Origin: Bacteroidales bacterium
GTDB lineage: Bacteria > Bacteroidota > Bacteroidia > Bacteroidales > UBA932
NCBI GenBank assembly: GCA_009774765.1
Contig: VSOK01000060.1
Location: forward strand, 1-10,784
Reading direction: 5' to 3'
Length of the DNA: 10,784 bases
The notes under the pieces are model-generated. The model was not told where the DNA came from. It made no database searches and worked only from the letters and a program-made list of their open reading frames with translations. Positions 7,280 through 10,784 of the stretch are shown here, in pieces. Within the stretch, counting starts at the first letter, position 1. Each line of letters begins with the position of its first letter. Position numbers and translations under genes: made by a program.

Positions 7280-8028
7280 TGGTCTTCTGGAATCCCTGGC
7301 ACGGATGCACAAAAATAAGTCCCGGCTGTAAATACTGCTATGTTTACAGGCAGGACAAAATGTACGGTTCATCCAAAAGCAGCAGCGAGGCAGTCAAGAA
7401 CAGGGATTTCGGACTTCCGATGAGGCGTTCGCGCAACGGGAGCTACAAAATACCGGCCGGTTCGCTGGTCTTGACTTGCCTGACTTCTGATTTTCTTCTC
7501 AAGGAAGCTGATGAATGGAGAGAAGAAGCCTGGGAAATGATACGCAACAGGCCGGATTGCACCTTTCTTTTCTTCACGAAAAGGATAGACAGATTCAGCG
7601 AAATCATGCCTGACGACTGGGGAGACGGATATGAAAATGTAATGATCGCCTGCTCGGTCGAAAACCAGGCGATGGCGGATTACAGGCTTCCGATTTTCAA
7701 AAGCCTGCCGATAAGGCACAGGATTATCGCTGCCGCGCCTCTCATTGAGAAGATTGACATATCGGCATACCTCGACAAGGATATTGCGGAAGTCGATGCA
7801 AGCGGAGAATCCGGGGATGATGCAAGAATCTGCGACTATGAATGGATTGTCGATATACGCAGACAATGCGTGGAAAAAGACGTCCCGTTCTTTTTCCATT
7901 CCACAGGCGCCAAGCTCCTCAAAGACGGGAAATTATACAGGATAAAACGAAAACACCAGCTTAGCCAGGCAGAAAAGGCTGGAATAAACTTCAAAACGAA
8001 CTATTATGAGCAGACTCCAAATCCCTGA
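7279..8028 (+). CDS. DUF5131 (phage Gp37/Gp68-like) three-cysteine protein
   Basis: A 249-residue protein of the DUF5131 family, often labelled phage Gp37/Gp68. The N-terminal motif WNPWHGCTKISPGCKYCY has C10, C17 and C20 (CX6CX2C). This resembles a radical-SAM-like iron-sulfur site with wider spacing than the classical CX3CX2C. Other family landmarks are present: TSDFLL (69-74), FLFFTKRIDRF (96-106), SVENQ (126-130), GESG (176-179) followed by arginine 183, and a C-terminal PFFFHSTG (203-210) where relatives often have a similar aromatic-rich turn. The reaction is not known to me. It overlaps gdhA by one base and asnA by 23 bases, so the three genes are almost certainly co-translated. This ties the protein to ammonia assimilation here rather than to a prophage. 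No phage genes surround it. Confidence 0.85.
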   Translation: MVFWNPWHGCTKISPGCKYCYVYRQDKMYGSSKSSSEAVKNRDFGLPMRRSRNGSYKIPAGSLVLTCLTSDFLLKEADEWREEAWEMIRNRPDCTFLFFTKRIDRFSEIMPDDWGDGYENVMIACSVENQAMADYRLPIFKSLPIRHRIIAAAPLIEKIDISAYLDKDIAEVDASGESGDDARICDYEWIVDIRRQCVEKDVPFFFHSTGAKLLKDGKLYRIKRKHQLSQAEKAGINFKTNYYEQTPNP

Positions 8029-9043
8029 AGAATACAGGCCCGTATTGGACCTTAAACAGACTGAACTGGCAATCAAAAAGATAAAGGACTTTTTTCTGGA
8101 CAGCCTTTCCACTGAACTAAGGCTCAGGAGAGTCACCGCCCCGCTCTTTGTACTGCAGGGGCTGGGAATGAATGATGACCTGAGCGGGACCGAACGTGCC
8201 GTGACCTTTCCTGTCCGCGATATGGATGAAGCAAAGGCGGAAGTAGTACATTCGCTGGCGAAATGGAAACGTGTAACATTGGCGGATTACCGGATCGCTC
8301 CGGGATACGGAATAGTCACCGATATGAATGCAATCAGGGCGGACGAGGAGCTCGACAACCTCCACTCCCTGTATGTCGACCAGTGGGACTGGGAAAGGGT
8401 CATCCGGAACGAAGAACGTACCATATTGTTTCTCAAAAGGATAGTCGGCAAAATATATTCGGCAATCCTAAGGACAGAATTCCATATCTGCGAGACTTAT
8501 CCGGGACTTGAGCCGTTCCTTCCTGAGGAAATACACTACATACACGCGGAAGAGCTGAGAAGAATGTACCCCTGCCTGACGCCCAAGCAGCGTGAAGACA
8601 CGATATGCAGGCAATACGGGGCCGTGTTCATTTTCGGAATCGGAGGCGAACTTGAAGACGGAATGCCGCACGACCAGAGGGCGGCGGACTATGACGACTG
8701 GTCTTCGGAAAATGAAGACGGCTTCAAAGGTCTCAACGGAGATCTTCTGATATGGTATCCTGTCCTTGAAAGATCCATAGAACTCTCTTCTATGGGAATA
8801 AGGGTTGATGAGGAAGCATTGCTCAGACAGCTCAAAATCAAAGGCAAAGAAGGCAATGCGCAATTATATTTCCACAGCAGGCTTCTCGAAGGGTCTCTTC
8901 CGCTCTCCATAGGAGGAGGTATCGGACAGAGCAGACTATGTATGATACTGCTGCACAAAGCGCATATAGGCGAGGTCCAGAGCAGTATATGGCCTGATGC
9001 TATGCGCAAGGAATGTTCCGGATACGGAATTCATCTTATCTGA
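8006..9043 (+). CDS. asnA: Aspartate-ammonia ligase (asparagine synthetase A)
   Basis: Cytoplasmic, class II aminoacyl-tRNA-synthetase-like enzyme: aspartate + ATP + NH4+ gives asparagine + AMP + PPi. At 345 residues it is close to the ~330 of E. coli AsnA. Family motifs appear in order: APLFV (45-49) with DDLSGTERAV (57-66), LAKWKR (84-89), TDMNAIRADEELDNLHS (105-121) and YVDQWDWE (123-130), GLNGDLLIWYPVLERSIELS (242-261), and the C-terminal class II motif GGGIGQSRLCM (303-313), whose arginine contacts ATP in this fold. The ATG at 8006 lies inside the 3' end of the DUF5131 gene (23-base overlap, different frame), so expression probably depends on upstream translation. With gdhA it makes this operon an ammonia-fixing unit. 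A hairpin follows the stop codon. Confidence 0.96.
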   Translation: MSRLQIPEEYRPVLDLKQTELAIKKIKDFFLDSLSTELRLRRVTAPLFVLQGLGMNDDLSGTERAVTFPVRDMDEAKAEVVHSLAKWKRVTLADYRIAPGYGIVTDMNAIRADEELDNLHSLYVDQWDWERVIRNEERTILFLKRIVGKIYSAILRTEFHICETYPGLEPFLPEEIHYIHAEELRRMYPCLTPKQREDTICRQYGAVFIFGIGGELEDGMPHDQRAADYDDWSSENEDGFKGLNGDLLIWYPVLERSIELSSMGIRVDEEALLRQLKIKGKEGNAQLYFHSRLLEGSLPLSIGGGIGQSRLCMILLHKAHIGEVQSSIWPDAMRKECSGYGIHLI

Positions 9044-9046
9044 CAG

Positions 9047-9077
9047 ACGTGCTGCTCCAGTTTCTGAAGCGGCACGT
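9047..9077. terminator. Hairpin between convergent asnA and vsr
   Basis: ACGTGCTGCT pairs with AGCGGCACGT over ten base pairs (one T-G wobble) with an 11-base loop. It fills the 42-base gap between the two stop codons and could end transcription from both sides. There is no clear T-run on either strand, so it is weaker than a textbook intrinsic terminator. Confidence 0.5.
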
Positions 9078-9085
9078 TACATAAT

Positions 9086-9673
9086 CTATTCATCCGTATT
9101 GTTCTCCGAAGCTTTTCTTATCCTTTCGGGAATCTTATACAATGAGTCTATCTCAGACTGAAGCCTCATACGGCGCCTCCTGCTTTCCATACGCTCATTC
9201 CGTATGCTTTCGCGGACAAGCCTTATGGAATCCTGCTCCTTGAGCCAGTCGTCACCGTTCTTTTTGATTTTCCCGACAAGACAGGACAATGTATCATCTC
9301 TTCTGGAAGGTTCCAGTTCGCATTCCCACACGGTAATGACTTTCCATCCCAACGCCTCAAGCCTGATGCATACCGCAGAATCACGTCTTATATTCCGCTG
9401 TATCTTGTCACTCCAGAACGCTGTGTTTGTCTTCGGGATGACATAATGGCGGCAGTCCTTATGCCCGTGCCAGAAACACCCGTTCACAAATATCACTGTA
9501 TGATATTTTGCAAGCACTATATCCGGAGATCCAGGCAGATACCTGACGTTAAGCCGATAGCGGAAACCCTCGGAGAAAAGATGCCTGCGCACAGTCTTTT
9601 CGGGCTTCGTGTCACGGCTGCGTATATGAGACATACATTTATGCCTCTGTTCTGCTGTCATCTTGTCTGCCAT
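9086..9673 (-). CDS. vsr: Very short patch repair endonuclease
   Basis: Vsr-type DNA mismatch endonuclease. The characterised E. coli enzyme nicks 5' of the T in T:G mismatches formed by deamination of 5-methylcytosine. Start choice: ATGs at 9700 and 9688 are in frame, but starting at 9673 (MADKMTAEQRHKCM) makes the numbering match E. coli Vsr as I remember it: E25 in DTKPE, D51 in GSPD (catalytic metal ligand), W68 and H69 in GCFWHG, and WECEL near 116-120. Position 64 is Asn where E. coli has His. The core ends near residue 140. About 55 extra, highly charged residues follow (RMESRRRRMRLQSEI), making ~195 against ~156 in E. coli. No cytosine methyltransferase or restriction gene is visible. 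It lies 64 bases after the HAD gene on the same strand, possibly in one transcript. Confidence 0.92.
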   Translation of the reverse strand: MADKMTAEQRHKCMSHIRSRDTKPEKTVRRHLFSEGFRYRLNVRYLPGSPDIVLAKYHTVIFVNGCFWHGHKDCRHYVIPKTNTAFWSDKIQRNIRRDSAVCIRLEALGWKVITVWECELEPSRRDDTLSCLVGKIKKNGDDWLKEQDSIRLVRESIRNERMESRRRRMRLQSEIDSLYKIPERIRKASENNTDE

Positions 9674-9737
9674 AAGCCGATAGTCCATAGCCGGCACCAT
9701 ACATCATTTCTGAAGCAGGCCCGGAGAATATGAAAAA

Positions 9738-10577
9738 TTAAAGAAGACAGGTCAATTCACTTATTTCTTTAAGTCTCATAAGCCTGTGATGATCGAATTC
9801 CTCAACTTTTTCGTGAAGCCAGGTGACGTGGAAAGGTATATGTATACCATATCCGCCTATTTCAAGCACAGGCTGGATATCGGACTTGAACGAATTCCCC
9901 ACCATAACCATACGGTCAGGAGTTATATTCAGATCCGAGCAGAGGTCATTGTATTCTTTCACAGTCTTGTCTGCAACTATGCTGACGTACTCGAACATAT
10001 CTGCAAGCCCGGAACGTTTCAGCTTGTTTTCCTGGTCAAGAGGGTCGCCCTTGGTCAGAAGAGCCAATCTGTATCTGCCTGCCCCTCTTAATTTTTCAAG
10101 TGTCTCACGGACTCCGTCCAATGGCGTGGCCGGTATCATGAGCAGGGACTTCCCTATCCCGACAATGCTGCTCTGTACAGACGCCGGCAATGTATCCCCA
10201 CCAAGACGCAATGCGGTCTCCATCAATGAAATGGTAAATGCCTTTGCCCCGTATCCGAGAATGCACATATTTTCGGATTCCGTCCGGTACAGCTCCTCCG
10301 ACACATATTTCGCATCACCATATCCGGACATAAGTTCACAGAACTTCTTCTCCGCATCCTCATAATAGCTCTGATTGTCCCAAAGGGTGTCATCAGCATC
10401 AAAAACAACGACACTTACTGTCTTGAAATCATTAATTGTATTCATAAGCTCTTCTTCTGCCAACTTTTTCTTATACGCATCCATCCGTTTTTTCCAGGCA
10501 AGCCTCTTGGCCTTTTCTGCAGCGGCCTTCCGCTGAAGATATGCCTCATATTTGTTTTCAAGATAATTGTCAGCCAT
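9738..10577 (-). CDS. HAD-superfamily hydrolase with Lys/Ala-rich N-terminal extension
   Basis: Probable cytoplasmic phosphatase of the haloacid dehalogenase superfamily; the substrate is unknown. Motif I is VVFDADDTLW, with nucleophile D60 and D62. A helical cap follows (about 68-150). Motif II is LALLTKGD (T175), the motif III lysine is K204 or K207 (ADKTVKEYND), and motif IV is MVGNSFKSD, where Asn replaces the first usual Asp and D233 remains. The first 44 residues (MADNYLENKYEAYLQRKAAA onward) are Lys/Ala/Glu-rich and look like a lone helix. An ATG at 10445 (MNTINDFKTVSVVVFD) could be the start of the plain HAD enzyme, so the 5' part may be an extension or a short upstream peptide in the same frame. 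A 7/8 match to the -7 box (TTTATTTG, 10600-10593) precedes the long start. vsr follows on the same strand. Confidence 0.85.
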   Translation of the reverse strand: MADNYLENKYEAYLQRKAAAEKAKRLAWKKRMDAYKKKLAEEELMNTINDFKTVSVVVFDADDTLWDNQSYYEDAEKKFCELMSGYGDAKYVSEELYRTESENMCILGYGAKAFTISLMETALRLGGDTLPASVQSSIVGIGKSLLMIPATPLDGVRETLEKLRGAGRYRLALLTKGDPLDQENKLKRSGLADMFEYVSIVADKTVKEYNDLCSDLNITPDRMVMVGNSFKSDIQPVLEIGGYGIHIPFHVTWLHEKVEEFDHHRLMRLKEISELTCLL

Positions 10578-10643
10578 ATTTTATAGCAAAATCAAATAAA
10601 AAAGATAAAAAGCGCAAAAACTTGCAACAAATATGAGAAAAAA

Positions 10644-10674
10644 TTTGCGGAGTTAAAAATTTTGTCTACCTTTG
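10644..10674 (+). promoter_or_regulatory. Strong canonical promoter of the tRNA-Phe gene
   Basis: TTTG (10644-10647), a 19-base spacer, then TACCTTTG (10667-10674): a full match to the Bacteroidota pattern TTTG-N19-TAnnTTTG. Transcription should start near 10681, about 40 bases before the tRNA. Confidence 0.82.
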
Positions 10675-10699
10675 CATTCCCAAACGAAAAGAATGGGAA

Positions 10700-10710
10700 G
10701 TTCTTTAAGA
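10700..10710 (+). promoter_or_regulatory. boxA-like motif in the tRNA leader
   Basis: GTTCTTTAAGA resembles the boxA antitermination element (E. coli type TGCTCTTTAACA) found in stable-RNA leaders. It lies between the promoter and the tRNA, as expected, but it is short and could be chance. Confidence 0.35.
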
Positions 10711-10722
10711 GAAAAATAAAAT

Positions 10723-10784
10723 GGTGTCATAGCTCAGTTGGTAGAGCAAAGGACTGAAAATCCTTGTGTCCCTGGTTCGATTCC
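10723..10784 (+). tRNA. tRNA-Phe (GAA), cut by the window end
   Basis: The cloverleaf can be read directly: acceptor strand GGTGTCA (10723-10729), TA, D-stem GCTC/GAGC (10732-10735, 10744-10747), anticodon stem AAGGA/TCCTT with loop CTGAAAA and anticodon GAA at 10756-10758, variable loop GTGTC, T-stem CCTGG and loop TTCGATT. The window ends two bases into the 3' side of the T-stem, so the rest of the T-stem and the 3' acceptor strand are outside. Anticodon GAA reads phenylalanine codons. Confidence 0.95.

Noticed and set aside
7369..7899. A 176-codon minus-strand frame inside the DUF5131 gene
   Set aside because: It lies entirely opposite a gene with clear family motifs, and its translation has no recognisable features.
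7279..8028. A prophage remnant, suggested by the Gp37/Gp68 family name
   Set aside because: No other phage-like gene, integrase or attachment repeat is visible; the gene is embedded by overlaps in a metabolic operon.
9823..10365. A 180-codon plus-strand frame opposite the HAD gene
   Set aside because: It is antisense to a frame carrying all four HAD motifs, with no motif of its own.
9086..10577. A restriction-modification or defence island around vsr
   Set aside because: No methyltransferase, nuclease partner or other defence gene is present in the window; the neighbours are housekeeping-type genes.
10631..10640. A second candidate -7 box for the HAD gene (CATATTTG on the minus strand)
   Set aside because: It is one mismatch from consensus with no spaced -33 box, and it sits next to the much stronger divergent tRNA promoter.

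Overview
The window looks like a chromosomal core segment from a member of the Bacteroidales (Bacteroidota). Three things support this: promoters with the Bacteroidota -7 box TAnnTTTG and a TTTG-type -33 box; protein families that resemble Bacteroidales homologues (a ThrRS-like/uridine kinase fusion, an EF-hand membrane protein, a hexameric glutamate dehydrogenase); and little sign of Shine-Dalgarno sequences. I cannot name the genus. No transposase, integrase, CRISPR array or phage gene cluster is visible.

Layout. (1) Bases 18-3955, minus strand: a probable two-gene unit, first an EF-hand membrane protein of unknown function, then a nucleoside kinase with a threonyl-tRNA-synthetase-like N-terminus. 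(2) Bases 3956-4175: a divergent control region with a leftward promoter, a small hairpin and overlapping dyads. (3) Bases 4176-5788, plus strand: an orphan EIIC-like membrane protein and a 181-residue protein of unknown function. (4) Bases 5924-9043, plus strand: a tightly packed three-gene operon of gdhA (NADP-type glutamate dehydrogenase), a DUF5131/Gp37-type three-cysteine protein and asnA (ammonia-dependent asparagine synthetase). The genes overlap by 1 and 23 bases. (5) Bases 9086-10577, minus strand: a HAD-family hydrolase followed by a very-short-patch-repair endonuclease (vsr). The operon and this pair are convergent, with a hairpin between their ends. (6) From 10644: a strong canonical promoter and a tRNA-Phe(GAA) gene cut off by the window end.

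How the genes work together. gdhA and asnA both fix ammonia, into glutamate and asparagine respectively. The DUF5131 protein lies translationally coupled between them, so it probably serves the same nitrogen-assimilation programme in an unknown way.

The most striking non-coding signal is a 67-base element present twice in opposite orientation (3989-4055 and 5795-5861). By my hand alignment 58 of 67 positions are identical, without gaps. One copy is the promoter of the EF-hand gene and the other is the promoter of gdhA. The pair brackets the two-gene block 4176-5788. It could be a shared regulatory module that ties the EF-hand protein to nitrogen assimilation, a dispersed promoter-bearing repeat, or the ends of a mobile or invertible segment.
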